Shown here: in pieces, positions 19,146 to 27,242 of the stretch | Layout: every line of letters begins with the position of its first letter | Numbering within the stretch: position 1 is the stretch's first letter | Origin: Tagaea sp965279565 | GTDB taxonomy: Bacteria > Pseudomonadota > Alphaproteobacteria > CACIAM-22H2 | Direction: 5' to 3' | Assembly (NCBI GenBank): GCA_965279565.1 | Contig: OZ257249.1 | Span: forward strand, 558,001-622,000 | DNA length: 64,000 bases | Notes under the pieces: generated by a model | The model's database searches: none | What the model was told of the DNA's origin: nothing | What the model saw: the letters and a program-made list of their open reading frames with translations, nothing else | Made by a program: the position numbers and the translations under genes

Positions 19146-19916
19146 CTAGATCGCGCGCGTCTGGCCCATGTCGACCTCGACGATGGCGCCCTGCATGTAG
19201 CTGGCGCGCCGGCCGGCGAGGAACGCGGCGACCTCGGCGATTTCCGACGGGTTGCCGAATCGCGGCAGTTTGAGCTGGGCGAGCTGGCGGCGGCGGGCCT
19301 CGTCGAGTCCCACGCCGTCTTCCTTCGCCGCCGCCTCGAGCCGGGCGGTCAGGCGGCCGGTCTCGATATGGCCGGGGCTGATCGCGTTGACGCGCACGCC
19401 TTCGGCAGCACCCATCTGCGCCGTCGCCTTCGTGAAGTTGAAGAGGGCCGCGTTGACCGAGCCGCCGATCGTGAAGTCGGGCGACGCGGTCTTGCCGCCC
19501 GCCCCGATGATGTTGACGATGGCCCCGCCGCCCGCCTTCAGGTGCGGCCAGGAAGCGCGCGTCAGCCGCACGGCACCGTGGAACTTCAGCGCGAAGCCGT
19601 CCTGGAAATCGGCGTCGGTCAGATCGGCGAAGGCGCCGCGCTTCGTCGCCCCGGCGTTGTTGACGAGCAGGTGCAGCGCGCCGAACTTCGCGACCGTCGC
19701 GGCCACCGCTTTTTCCGCCGCGTCCGGTTCGCGCAGGTCGGCCGCGACGGCGAGCGTGCCGGGCAGGCGCTTCGCGTGGCCGGCGAGTGCATCGGCCGAG
19801 CGCGCGACCATCGCCACCTTCATGCCGGCCTCCACGAGCCGTTCGGCGATCGCGAGGCCGATGCCGCGCGAAGCCCCCGTCACCAGTGCAACCCTGCCCC
19901 CAAGTCCGTCATCCAT
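19146..19916 (-). CDS. Short-chain dehydrogenase/reductase-like protein
   Basis: A 256-residue Rossmann-fold SDR. The cofactor motif TGASRGIG, the NNAG motif and the C-terminal ISPGHIETGR and SYMQGAIVEVDMG segments are clear. The catalytic centre is unusual: the Ser of the NISS-type strand reads NIIG, and where the YxxxK should be the sequence is FTIGGSVNAALFNFTK, with no aligned Tyr or Lys. It may therefore be catalytically altered or act as a binding protein. It is divergent from the DUF423 gene (62-nt gap). Confidence 0.88.
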   Translation of the reverse strand: MDDGLGGRVALVTGASRGIGLAIAERLVEAGMKVAMVARSADALAGHAKRLPGTLAVAADLREPDAAEKAVAATVAKFGALHLLVNNAGATKRGAFADLTDADFQDGFALKFHGAVRLTRASWPHLKAGGGAIVNIIGAGGKTASPDFTIGGSVNAALFNFTKATAQMGAAEGVRVNAISPGHIETGRLTARLEAAAKEDGVGLDEARRRQLAQLKLPRFGNPSEIAEVAAFLAGRRASYMQGAIVEVDMGQTRAI

Positions 19917-19978
19917 GTGCGTTCTCTCCCGCCCGATGTGCCGTTTCGTTCGGGCGACAATAGTGCAAAACTCGGTTC

Positions 19979-20344
19979 ATGCGGATCTGGCTTGCACTGG
20001 GTGCCCTCAACGGGCTGGTCGGCGTGGCGATGGGGGCCGCGGCGGCCCATGCGCTTTCCGGCACGCTCGAGGAATCGCAGATCGCCCTCGTGCGCACCGC
20101 TTCGCTCTACCAGTGCCTGCACGCGCTGGCACTGGTCGGCGTCGAGGCGATGGGCGAACGGCGCGCCACGCTGCGCCTTGGCTTCGCGGGGCTGCTCTTC
20201 GCGGCCGGGTGCGTGGCGTTCAGCGGCGGGCTCTATGCGCGCGCGTTCCTCGACATTGCGGTCGGCCCGCTCGTACCGGCCGGCGGCATCGCCTTCCTCG
20301 CCGGATGGTTCGCCCTGTTTCTCGCCGCGTTCGGGCGGCGCTAG
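19979..20344 (+). CDS. DUF423 inner-membrane protein
   Basis: A 121-residue hydrophobic protein with four predicted membrane helices and the DUF423 features: the N-terminal LALGALNGLVGVAMGAAAAHAL, then TASLYQCLHALAL and the C-terminal PAGGIAFLAGWFAL. The family (YgdD and relatives) is widespread and its biochemical role is not established. It converges on the NTF2-like gene with a 4-nt gap and has its own promoter space opposite the SDR gene. No start ambiguity. Confidence 0.88.
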   Translation: MRIWLALGALNGLVGVAMGAAAAHALSGTLEESQIALVRTASLYQCLHALALVGVEAMGERRATLRLGFAGLLFAAGCVAFSGGLYARAFLDIAVGPLVPAGGIAFLAGWFALFLAAFGRR

Positions 20345-20348
20345 GTTT

Positions 20349-20792
20349 TCAATTCGGAAGTGCGGGCCCCTGCCCGTCGTCCTCGTCTTCCTCGCGCGAC
20401 GCGATCTCGGCGCCCATCGGCGGCGTGGGGCCGGCCTGGTGGAAGACCATGCGCCAGCGCCCGTCGATTCGCGCGAAGCCGTTCGTCGCGACCAGCCAGT
20501 CGTCCTTCATCGCCTCGTAGCAGACGACCAGGGCGGCCTGCTCGACGAAGTGCACTTCCGGCAGATGGCAGACGATCGCGGGGGCCTGTCCGCCAAGAAT
20601 CCGTTCCCAACTGGCGAGGATGCGGGTCCGGCCGGTCAGGGCGGGCCAGCCGGGGTGGATGCACACGCAGGGCAGGTCCGTCGCCCAGACGGCGGACATG
20701 GCCTTGAAGTCGCGATCGGCGAAGGCGCGGTAGAACGCCTCGTTGGCGAACAGCACGGCGGGCCGTTCCCGGGCAGGATCGAAGTCGCTCAT
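20349..20792 (-). CDS. SnoaL/NTF2-like fold protein
   Basis: A 147-residue protein with the cone-shaped NTF2-like pattern: FANEAFYRAFADRDFKAMSAVWA, then CIHPGW, GRTRILASWERIL and the C-terminal ATNGFARIDGRWRMVFHQAGPTP. These are hallmarks of SnoaL_3/DUF4440-type ketosteroid-isomerase-like proteins, in which His/Trp/Tyr line a small pocket. The substrate is unknown, and many members are non-enzymatic. ATG 20792 is preferred over 20813 because the domain starts directly after it. A Glu/Asp-rich tail (SREEDEDDGQG) is unusual. Confidence 0.72.
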   Translation of the reverse strand: MSDFDPARERPAVLFANEAFYRAFADRDFKAMSAVWATDLPCVCIHPGWPALTGRTRILASWERILGGQAPAIVCHLPEVHFVEQAALVVCYEAMKDDWLVATNGFARIDGRWRMVFHQAGPTPPMGAEIASREEDEDDGQGPALPN

Positions 20793-20962
20793 CTCCGGTC
20801 GCTCCGTTCGCACCAGATTGGGGGCATTCCGCGGGCGGATTGTCTATCTCTGGCTTGACTTCGTTGCGTTCTGCTAAGGTCTGGGGGACATCGCGCGGAA
20901 GGTACTGGACAACCGCGCGCGAAGACATCGACCGGCAAGCCGGAACGGATTTTAGGCGAGGA

Positions 20963-22072
20963 ATGGACGGGGCGGTATCGAAGTCTTTCTGGGCGCCTCC
21001 GTCTTTCGCGGAGCGCGGGGCATCGGTGCCGTTCACGACGCCGATCATCGTCGGGGCGCGCGTACGCGGCCGCGCCGGCGACCTGGAACTGGTGGTGCCG
21101 AATCCCTCCGGCGCGAAGGGAAACTACATCCTGCAGTGGAAGAGCCTTCCCGAAGTGTTCACGCTGACGGTCCATGACCGGGTCCTGCATCGCGCCGTGG
21201 GCGAAGCCCTCGCCTCGACGCCCGAGGCCGTCCGCCGCGCCACGCTGAAGACCGCGTCCACCGGCCTCGCCGGTCCCGCCGCCGCCAAGCAGGCGAAGGC
21301 GATGATGAAGGACGAGGAAGACTTCAAACTGTTGATCAATTTCTCGCTGCTCGCCGAGACGGTGGCCCAGCTCTCGGGCGGCGAGCTTCAGATAACACTG
21401 GCACACGTGCAGAGCGACACCGGCCGCCAGCAGGCCAAGCTCATCCTCGCGCGCGTCGCGCACAAGGTGAAGCTCGAGGGCAACGAGCTCTACGCGCAGC
21501 TCGAGGAATGGTCCGACCTGATCGGCCCCGTCGGCTCGCCCAAGCTGCCGCGCCCGCCGCGCCTGCGCCGCATGCGCACGCGCATCGAGGAATTCGCCAA
21601 CTCGATCGGCAGCTGGTCGGAGGTGGACAAGTCCGACGCGAGCCCGCTGGGGGCACTCGCCAGCCTCGTCGCGCGCGAGACGGCAGCGTTGGCCGGCGAG
21701 CATTTCGCCGCCATCGACGCGCATCTCGAAAAGATCGACAGGACGATCCTCAACTGGGAGAAGTCGCGCGCCGAACTCGAGCTCAATGTCAGCCGCATCG
21801 CATGGATGCTCGACGGCTGGGACCTGCTCGTCGCGATGTGGGAGGACGCGGTGCTGAAGCCCGCCTTCGACCAGCAGGCGACCGTGCAGGAACTCGCGCG
21901 CATCGTGCCGATCGTGCCCGAAGAGGAAGTGACCGGCGTGCGCCGCGACAAGCTGCGCGACATCGGCGTGCAGCGGCGCAAGCTCGTCAAGCCGATGGAG
22001 GACTGGGTCAGCGGCTCGATCGACGCCGACCTGCGCACGCGCCTCGAGCGATACAAGGCGAAGGCCGCATGA
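20963..22072 (+). CDS. Protein of unknown function, first gene of a coupled pair
   Basis: A 369-residue soluble protein I do not recognise. ATG 20963 follows GGCGAGGA closely. The N-terminal 90 residues look beta-rich (VGARVRGRAGDLELVVPNPS...YILQWKSLPEVFTLTVHDR); the rest is mainly helical with charged, coiled-coil-like stretches (LTRIEEF, DAHLEKIDRTILNWEKSRAELELN). No signal peptide, membrane helix or catalytic motif is visible. The stop overlaps the next gene as ATGA, so both proteins are probably made together. The helical part could be a scaffold or oligomerisation module. Composition matches the host. Confidence 0.7.
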   Translation: MDGAVSKSFWAPPSFAERGASVPFTTPIIVGARVRGRAGDLELVVPNPSGAKGNYILQWKSLPEVFTLTVHDRVLHRAVGEALASTPEAVRRATLKTASTGLAGPAAAKQAKAMMKDEEDFKLLINFSLLAETVAQLSGGELQITLAHVQSDTGRQQAKLILARVAHKVKLEGNELYAQLEEWSDLIGPVGSPKLPRPPRLRRMRTRIEEFANSIGSWSEVDKSDASPLGALASLVARETAALAGEHFAAIDAHLEKIDRTILNWEKSRAELELNVSRIAWMLDGWDLLVAMWEDAVLKPAFDQQATVQELARIVPIVPEEEVTGVRRDKLRDIGVQRRKLVKPMEDWVSGSIDADLRTRLERYKAKAA

Positions 22073-23499
22073 CCGACGTCGGAAAATCCCTCGGCGATCT
22101 TTCGCAGCGCCTGTCGCAGATTCCCGAAGCGACGCTGGTCGAGCTCGTCTGGAGCCTCGAAGGCAAACGCGCGGGCAACCACACCGACGGCACGGCCGTG
22201 ACGCTGCTCGGCCAGTTCCGCCCGCGCCTGCAGCTCGTCCGGCCCGTGCGGCGCATGACCGCCAAGCGCCTGTTCGCGCTGCCGTTCGAGGACATGCTGA
22301 CCAACGCGCCGCCCGCGCAGCCGAAGATCATCGGCAAGATCGCGCGCGCCGTCATCAACCCGGCCTGGGACCTGCTCGTCGACAAGCTCGGCCGCACCGA
22401 GGTCGAGCAGATCGAGACCGAGATCAAGAATGTCGGCCGCGCGCATGCGAGCTGGCTGGCACTCGGCGAACGGCTGTGGCCGCAATGCGCGAAGGCGCTG
22501 CGCGAGATCATCACGCGCGGCGAGAAGAACGTCGGCTACCGCGCCGAGATCGTGCCCAAGCTCGGCGGTCCGGAAATGTGGCTCGACCTGCAGGACGTCT
22601 GCGACGTGCTGGAGATCGGCCTCGAGATCCAGACGATGCGCGACAACCTGCCGCCCAAGCCGATCGTGGCGCTGGGCGAAGAGGACATCGGCGTGATCGG
22701 CCAGACCGTGATGGCCGTCGACGAGAAGATGAAGATCCGGGCACCGGTCGTCGTCTACGCGCTCGTCGCGCGCCTCGACCAGCCGACCGAGATCCTGTCG
22801 ATCTTCGTGCGCGTGGCCGAGCGCGGGATGGCCGGCTCGACCGGCGAGCTCGCCTCGATCACGACCGAGGTCATGGTCACCGACATGGAGCAGCGCTTCG
22901 AGGAAGTGCGCCGCCAGATCGCGTCGGGCTCGAACGACGGCAAGATCACCGTGCGCGAGGATCTCGCGCGCGAGATCGGCCACCATCTGGAGGGCATCCA
23001 GAAGGGCAAGGACATGCTCAAGGGCACGTCGGGTGCCGCCGCCGCGCGCCGCCTCGACCGCGTGCGCATGAAGCTCAAGGACATGATCAATTCCAACGTC
23101 ATCGAGAACGCCGGCAAGGAGATCGCCACCGTTCTCGCGGACCTGAAGCGCCTCGCCCCGATGGCGACGGGCGAAGGCGACATCACCGAGATGCAGCAGG
23201 TCGAGGACCGCCTGCTCGCCCTGCAGCTCGCCGCCAAGTTCGCCAACGAGATCGGCCTGTCGCAGGAGCTGAAGGACGAGCTGAAGCGCGTCGAGGGCCA
23301 TATCGACGGCCACACCGGCAAGCTCTTCTTCGAACTGCGCTCGCGCGGGCTGACGGTCGAGAACCGCGAGGCGACCGAAGCCAACCTCTATTCGAGCGTG
23401 CGCATGCTCGAACTTGTCGTCGGCGCGGAGAAGGCCGAGAAGACGCTGGTCGAGGGCCTCAACCTGATCGACGAGAAGATCGCCGAGAGCAAGGGCTAG
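22069..23499 (+). CDS. Protein of unknown function, second gene of a coupled pair
   Basis: A 476-residue soluble, almost wholly helical protein without a family I can name. Notable segments are VELVWSLEGKRAG near the N-terminus, a middle region DLQDVCDVLEIGLEIQTMRDNLPPKP, an Ile/Val-rich part PVVVYALVARLDQPTEILSIFVRVAERG, and a long charged C-terminal helical half (EGIQKGKDMLKGTSGAAAARR, KRVEGHIDGHTGKLFFEL). No ATPase, nuclease or membrane motif is visible. Translation is coupled to the previous gene by a 4-nt ATGA overlap, arguing for a complex of the two products. Confidence 0.7.
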   Translation: MTDVGKSLGDLSQRLSQIPEATLVELVWSLEGKRAGNHTDGTAVTLLGQFRPRLQLVRPVRRMTAKRLFALPFEDMLTNAPPAQPKIIGKIARAVINPAWDLLVDKLGRTEVEQIETEIKNVGRAHASWLALGERLWPQCAKALREIITRGEKNVGYRAEIVPKLGGPEMWLDLQDVCDVLEIGLEIQTMRDNLPPKPIVALGEEDIGVIGQTVMAVDEKMKIRAPVVVYALVARLDQPTEILSIFVRVAERGMAGSTGELASITTEVMVTDMEQRFEEVRRQIASGSNDGKITVREDLAREIGHHLEGIQKGKDMLKGTSGAAAARRLDRVRMKLKDMINSNVIENAGKEIATVLADLKRLAPMATGEGDITEMQQVEDRLLALQLAAKFANEIGLSQELKDELKRVEGHIDGHTGKLFFELRSRGLTVENREATEANLYSSVRMLELVVGAEKAEKTLVEGLNLIDEKIAESKG

Positions 23500-23506
23500 G
23501 CCCGCC

Positions 23507-24784
23507 TCACATCATCAGGTCCGGCAGCCACAGCACCGTCTGCGGCACCGCGGCGAGCAGCACGAAGAACGCGACCATCGCGACGATGAACGGGATCGAA
23601 GCCTTCACGAACTCCTCGAAGCTGCACTTCATGATCCCGCACACCGTGTACATGATCACGCCGACCGGCGGCGTGTTGCCGCCGAACGTGATCAGGATCA
23701 CGATCAGCACGCCGACATGCACCGGATCGAAGCCCTGGTCGATCAGTGCCGGCATCAGCAGCGGCGTCAGCAGCAGGACGTTGACGGTCGCCTCCATGAT
23801 CATCCCGGCGACGAACAGGATCGCGAGGACGACCATGAGCGTCGCGAACGGGCTCTGGAAGGCCTGCAGCATGTCGCTGAAGGCCTGGGGCGCCTGCTCG
23901 AGGACGATGACGTGACCGAGAGCCGCCGCCATCACGATGATCAGCATCACCATGCCGATGTCGTGCACCGAATGGCGCAGCGCGGAGACGAAGTTGGGCC
24001 ATGTCAGCTCGCGGTGGATCACGATCCCGACGACGAGCGCGTAGACCACGACGATTGCGCCGGCCTCCGTCGCCGTGAACGCGCCGAAGCGGAATCCGGC
24101 GAGCAGGAAGATCGGGAACATCAGCGCCCAGAAACATTCGCGTCCGGCCACGAGGACCTCGCGCAGCTTCGGCCGCTCGGTCAGTTCCGGGGCGTAGCCT
24201 TCGCGCCGCGCGACGTAACCCGTCACGCCCATGATGACCGCGGTCATGATCAGGCCCGGGATGACGCCGCCGATCAGCAGGCGGCCGACCGAGACCTCGT
24301 TCACGAAACCGAACAGCACGAGCCCGATGCTGGGCGGGATCGTGGCCGTGATGACCGAGCTGAACGCGATCGCGCAGGCCGAGAATCCCTTGGAGTAGCC
24401 GCGCTTGATCATCGACGGGCCGAGAAGGCGCGCTTCCATCGCCGCGTCGGCGACCGCCGAGCCGCAGATGCCGCCCATCAGCATGCTGAGGACGACGGCG
24501 ACCTGCGCCAGCCCGCCGGCCATCCAGCCGGTCAGCAGCCGGGCGAAGCGCAGCAGCCGCTCGGTGATGCCGGTCGTGTTCATCAGGTTGCCGCCGAGCA
24601 CGAAGAACGGCACGGCGAGAAGCGGGAACGACTGCGTGACGCCGAGCATGCGCTCGATCGCCACGCTCGGCGGCATGTACTCGCCCGTCAGGTAGGCGGG
24701 GGCCGCGGCAAGCACCAGCGCGAACGCGACCGGCAGGTTCATGGCGAGGAAGAGCGCGAAAAGCGCGCCGACGAGGGTGAGCAT
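23507..24784 (-). CDS. TRAP transporter large permease, DctM type (system 1)
   Basis: A 425-residue polytopic membrane protein of the DctM family (about 12 helices). Characteristic stretches include PFFVLGGNLMNTTGITERL, GGICGSAVADAAMEARL, ITATIPPSIGLVLFG, FTATEAGAIVVVYAL and FGGNTPPVGVIMY. It is the Na+-driven transport subunit that works with DctQ and the periplasmic DctP. ATG 24784 overlaps the DctQ stop by one base (TGATG), as is usual in these operons. The gene is convergent with the unknown two-gene operon (7-nt gap). Confidence 0.95.
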   Translation of the reverse strand: MLTLVGALFALFLAMNLPVAFALVLAAAPAYLTGEYMPPSVAIERMLGVTQSFPLLAVPFFVLGGNLMNTTGITERLLRFARLLTGWMAGGLAQVAVVLSMLMGGICGSAVADAAMEARLLGPSMIKRGYSKGFSACAIAFSSVITATIPPSIGLVLFGFVNEVSVGRLLIGGVIPGLIMTAVIMGVTGYVARREGYAPELTERPKLREVLVAGRECFWALMFPIFLLAGFRFGAFTATEAGAIVVVYALVVGIVIHRELTWPNFVSALRHSVHDIGMVMLIIVMAAALGHVIVLEQAPQAFSDMLQAFQSPFATLMVVLAILFVAGMIMEATVNVLLLTPLLMPALIDQGFDPVHVGVLIVILITFGGNTPPVGVIMYTVCGIMKCSFEEFVKASIPFIVAMVAFFVLLAAVPQTVLWLPDLMM

Positions 24785-25287
24785 CAGATGACCTCCCGCA
24801 GTTCGTCTTCGGCGGGCACGACCGGGCGGCCGCGGACGCGGGCAAGCGCAAGCTCGCCCAGCGTGACGAGCATCAGCGCGAAGCCGACGGGCAACGCCGC
24901 CGTGACGAAGGCGGACGTAATGCCCGTGATCGGCAGCGGGCGGCCGCTCGTGCGCAGCGAGAACTGGTAGCCGTAGACGACGAGCACGATCAGGAGTGCC
25001 GCGACGATCGCGAGGTTGAGAAGCTCGAGCGCCAGGCGCGGCCGCGCCGGCAGCCATTTGACGAGCATGTCGATGCTGAAATGCCCCGCGCGCCGCAGCG
25101 TCAGGTCGGACGAGAGCACGCACAGCCAGACGAAACCGGCCTGCGTCAGCTCGATCGCCCAGATCACCGGCTGGCCGTAGTAGCGCGCGACCGAGGCGAC
25201 GACGACGAGAGTCACGATCGCGGCGAGCAGCGTCGCGGCGAGCGCCATCTCCAGTGCCCGGAAACGCTCGAGGAAATTCGCAAACAT
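24784..25287 (-). CDS. TRAP transporter small permease, DctQ type (system 1)
   Basis: A 167-residue membrane protein with four predicted helices, of the DctQ family, which pairs with DctM. Signature pieces are LVVVASVARYYGQPVIWAIELTQAGFVWLCVLSSDLTLRRAGHFSIDML and the last helix around LPVGFALMLVTLGEL. ATG 25287 starts the first hydrophobic helix. It lies 79 nt after the DctP gene and overlaps dctM by one base. Confidence 0.92.
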   Translation of the reverse strand: MFANFLERFRALEMALAATLLAAIVTLVVVASVARYYGQPVIWAIELTQAGFVWLCVLSSDLTLRRAGHFSIDMLVKWLPARPRLALELLNLAIVAALLIVLVVYGYQFSLRTSGRPLPITGITSAFVTAALPVGFALMLVTLGELALARVRGRPVVPAEDELREVI

Positions 25288-25366
25288 CGTGTGTTGTCCT
25301 GGAATGCTGTGTCGGAGGGGATCGCGCCCCGGCCGCCTTGCGGGCCGGCCGGGGCGCACCCGTACG

Positions 25367-26341
25367 CTACTGGCCGATCGCCTTGCGGGCCTGCGCCACC
25401 GCTTCGGTCAGGCCGAGTTCGACATAGACGGGCTTCACCGCCTCGCGGAACGGCGTCTTGTCGACCGCCGTCACGCGCACGCCGCGACCCTTGATCTCGG
25501 CGAAGATCTGGTCGGCCTGGTCGACGTTCGACTTCAGGGCGGCGGCACCGGCGCGCACGGCTTCCTCCTGCACGACCGCGCGGTGCGCGGCGGGCAGCGA
25601 CTGGAGCCACTTGTCGCTGACGATCAGCCCGCTCATCAGGAAGATGTGCTCGGTCAGCGTGATGTCGGAGACGACCTCGAACAGCTTGGCGCCGCGGATC
25701 GCGGCGGGCTGCGCTTCCGCGCCGTCGATCACGCCCGTCTGGATCGACGGATAGACCTCGGCCCACGCCATCGGTGTGGGCACCGCACCCATCGCGGCGA
25801 TCGTCTTGAGCCAGAGCGGCTCGCCGATCGTGCGCACGCGCACGCCGCGCAGGTCGGCCGGCACGCGGACCGGCTTCTTGGTCAGCATGTGGCGGGCACC
25901 CTGGTACCAGTTGAACGACAGCAGCGTCAGCCCGGTCTTGCGCTTCAGCTCCTCGTTCCACGACTTGAAGGTCGGCGTCTCGACGAAGCGTGCGATTTCC
26001 TCGACGTTGTTGAAGGCGTAGGGCGCCACGAGCACGTTGAACTGGGGCACGAACGGGCTGACGCGCGAACCTTCGACGAAGGTCCCGACGTTGGCGCCGG
26101 CCTGCGCCTGATCCATCATGTTCTGCGTGTCGCCGAGCTGCGAGCTCGGGAAGATCTGGATCTCGACCTCGCCGTTCGTGCGCCGCTCGACGTCGCGCTT
26201 CATCTGCTGGGCGGCGACCATCAGCGGGTCACCCGCGGCGAGCACGGTGCCGATCCGCAGCGTCGATTTCGCCTCGGCATCGGCGAACGGGGTTCCTGCA
26301 AGCAGCACGAATGCCGCACACGTCATCATCAGCTTCTTCAT
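25367..26341 (-). CDS. TRAP transporter periplasmic substrate-binding protein, DctP type (system 1)
   Basis: A 324-residue protein with a Sec signal (AAFVLLAGTPFADAEA). The DctP fold is evident: LRIGTVLAAGDPLMVAAQQMKRDVERR, QAGANVGTFVEGS, the carboxylate-binding segment DLRGVRVRTIGEPLW with its conserved Arg, and WAEVYPSIQTGVIDGAEAQP. These features fit a sialic-acid/C4-dicarboxylate-type carboxylate ligand, but the exact substrate is not readable. GGGAGG precedes the ATG (26341). The adjacent GntR gene probably regulates it. Confidence 0.95.
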   Translation of the reverse strand: MKKLMMTCAAFVLLAGTPFADAEAKSTLRIGTVLAAGDPLMVAAQQMKRDVERRTNGEVEIQIFPSSQLGDTQNMMDQAQAGANVGTFVEGSRVSPFVPQFNVLVAPYAFNNVEEIARFVETPTFKSWNEELKRKTGLTLLSFNWYQGARHMLTKKPVRVPADLRGVRVRTIGEPLWLKTIAAMGAVPTPMAWAEVYPSIQTGVIDGAEAQPAAIRGAKLFEVVSDITLTEHIFLMSGLIVSDKWLQSLPAAHRAVVQEEAVRAGAAALKSNVDQADQIFAEIKGRGVRVTAVDKTPFREAVKPVYVELGLTEAVAQARKAIGQ

Positions 26342-26394
26342 CGGCGTATCCTCCCTTTTTCGAGTTTCTCGTTGGTGTTCCCGGATCCGGCGGC

Positions 26395-27147
26395 CTAGCG
26401 CTTGGCGCGGGCCGCCCGTCGCGGCGGGCCTTCGCCCGCTTCCGCGAAGTACCCCCTGTTCTCGACCATCAGCGTGTTGACGCTGCCGAACAGGCCCCGC
26501 AGGTGGAGCTGGAGCGCCGCGATAGCGCCGTCCTTGTCGCGGCGGGCGACGGCTTCGACGACGGCCGCGTGCTCGTCGACGACCGTCGCGAGCTTCAGCT
26601 CGCGGCGGATGATCAGGTGGCGCACGCGGTCCATCTGCGATTTCGCGTTCTCGACCAGCCCCCAGACCGCCGGGTGGCCGCCGACCTCCATCAGGAAGGC
26701 GTGCATCTGCTCGTCCGCCGCGAAGAAGGCGTCGAGGTCGCCCGACCGGTGGCGCGCGCGCTGGTCGTCGAGGATGCGCCGCAGCGTGGCGATCTGGTGC
26801 CCGTTGATCCGCTCGACGGCGTCGGCGAGCGCCGCGCATTCGAGCGACTCGCGCACGAACTGGCTGTCGTAGACCTCGGTCAGCTCGATCGGGGCGACGA
26901 ACGTTCCCAACTGCGGGTAGATGTCGACCAGCCGCTCGTCCGCGAGCTTGATCAGCGCCTCGCGCACCGGCGTGCGGCTGACGCCCAGCCGCTGCGACAG
27001 GTCCTGCTCGGAGAGCGGCGCACGCGGAACGAGGCGCCCGTCGATGATCTCCCGGCGCAGGTACTGATAGGCCTGCTGCGCGATCGTCGAGCGCCGCTCG
27101 GCCACGAAGCGCCCCGACCTGACGATCGCTTCCCCCGCCTTCATCAC
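26395..27147 (-). CDS. GntR-family (FadR/FCD) transcriptional regulator
   Basis: A 250-residue regulator with an N-terminal winged HTH (YLRREIIDGRLVPRAPLSEQDLSQRLGVSRTPVREALIKL) and a C-terminal FCD ligand domain (DEQMHAFLMEVGGHP, DEHAAVVEAVARRD), whose metal-binding Asp/His pattern is present. FCD proteins typically respond to organic acids. It is upstream of and on the same strand as the TRAP operon (53-nt gap) and likely controls it and itself. A TTGACT and the stretch GGTA...TACC (27180-27206) upstream are possible promoter/operator parts, not a clean palindrome. Confidence 0.93.
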   Translation of the reverse strand: MMKAGEAIVRSGRFVAERRSTIAQQAYQYLRREIIDGRLVPRAPLSEQDLSQRLGVSRTPVREALIKLADERLVDIYPQLGTFVAPIELTEVYDSQFVRESLECAALADAVERINGHQIATLRRILDDQRARHRSGDLDAFFAADEQMHAFLMEVGGHPAVWGLVENAKSQMDRVRHLIIRRELKLATVVDEHAAVVEAVARRDKDGAIAALQLHLRGLFGSVNTLMVENRGYFAEAGEGPPRRAARAKR

Positions 27148-27242
27148 CCGCGTTTCCCCGCCAATCTTGATTTCGTTGTCGGGGTACTACCATACTAGTT
27201 CAATACCGAGTCAAGCCCGTTCTGCATTCCCTTGCGAGGATT

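Noticed and set aside
24405..24695. Small plus-strand frame within the TRAP large permease
   Set aside because: Shadow of dctM; no independent signal.
27148..27242. Palindromic GntR operator upstream of the TRAP regulator
   Set aside because: GGTA...TACC outer matches only; inner bases do not pair, so not listed as an operator.
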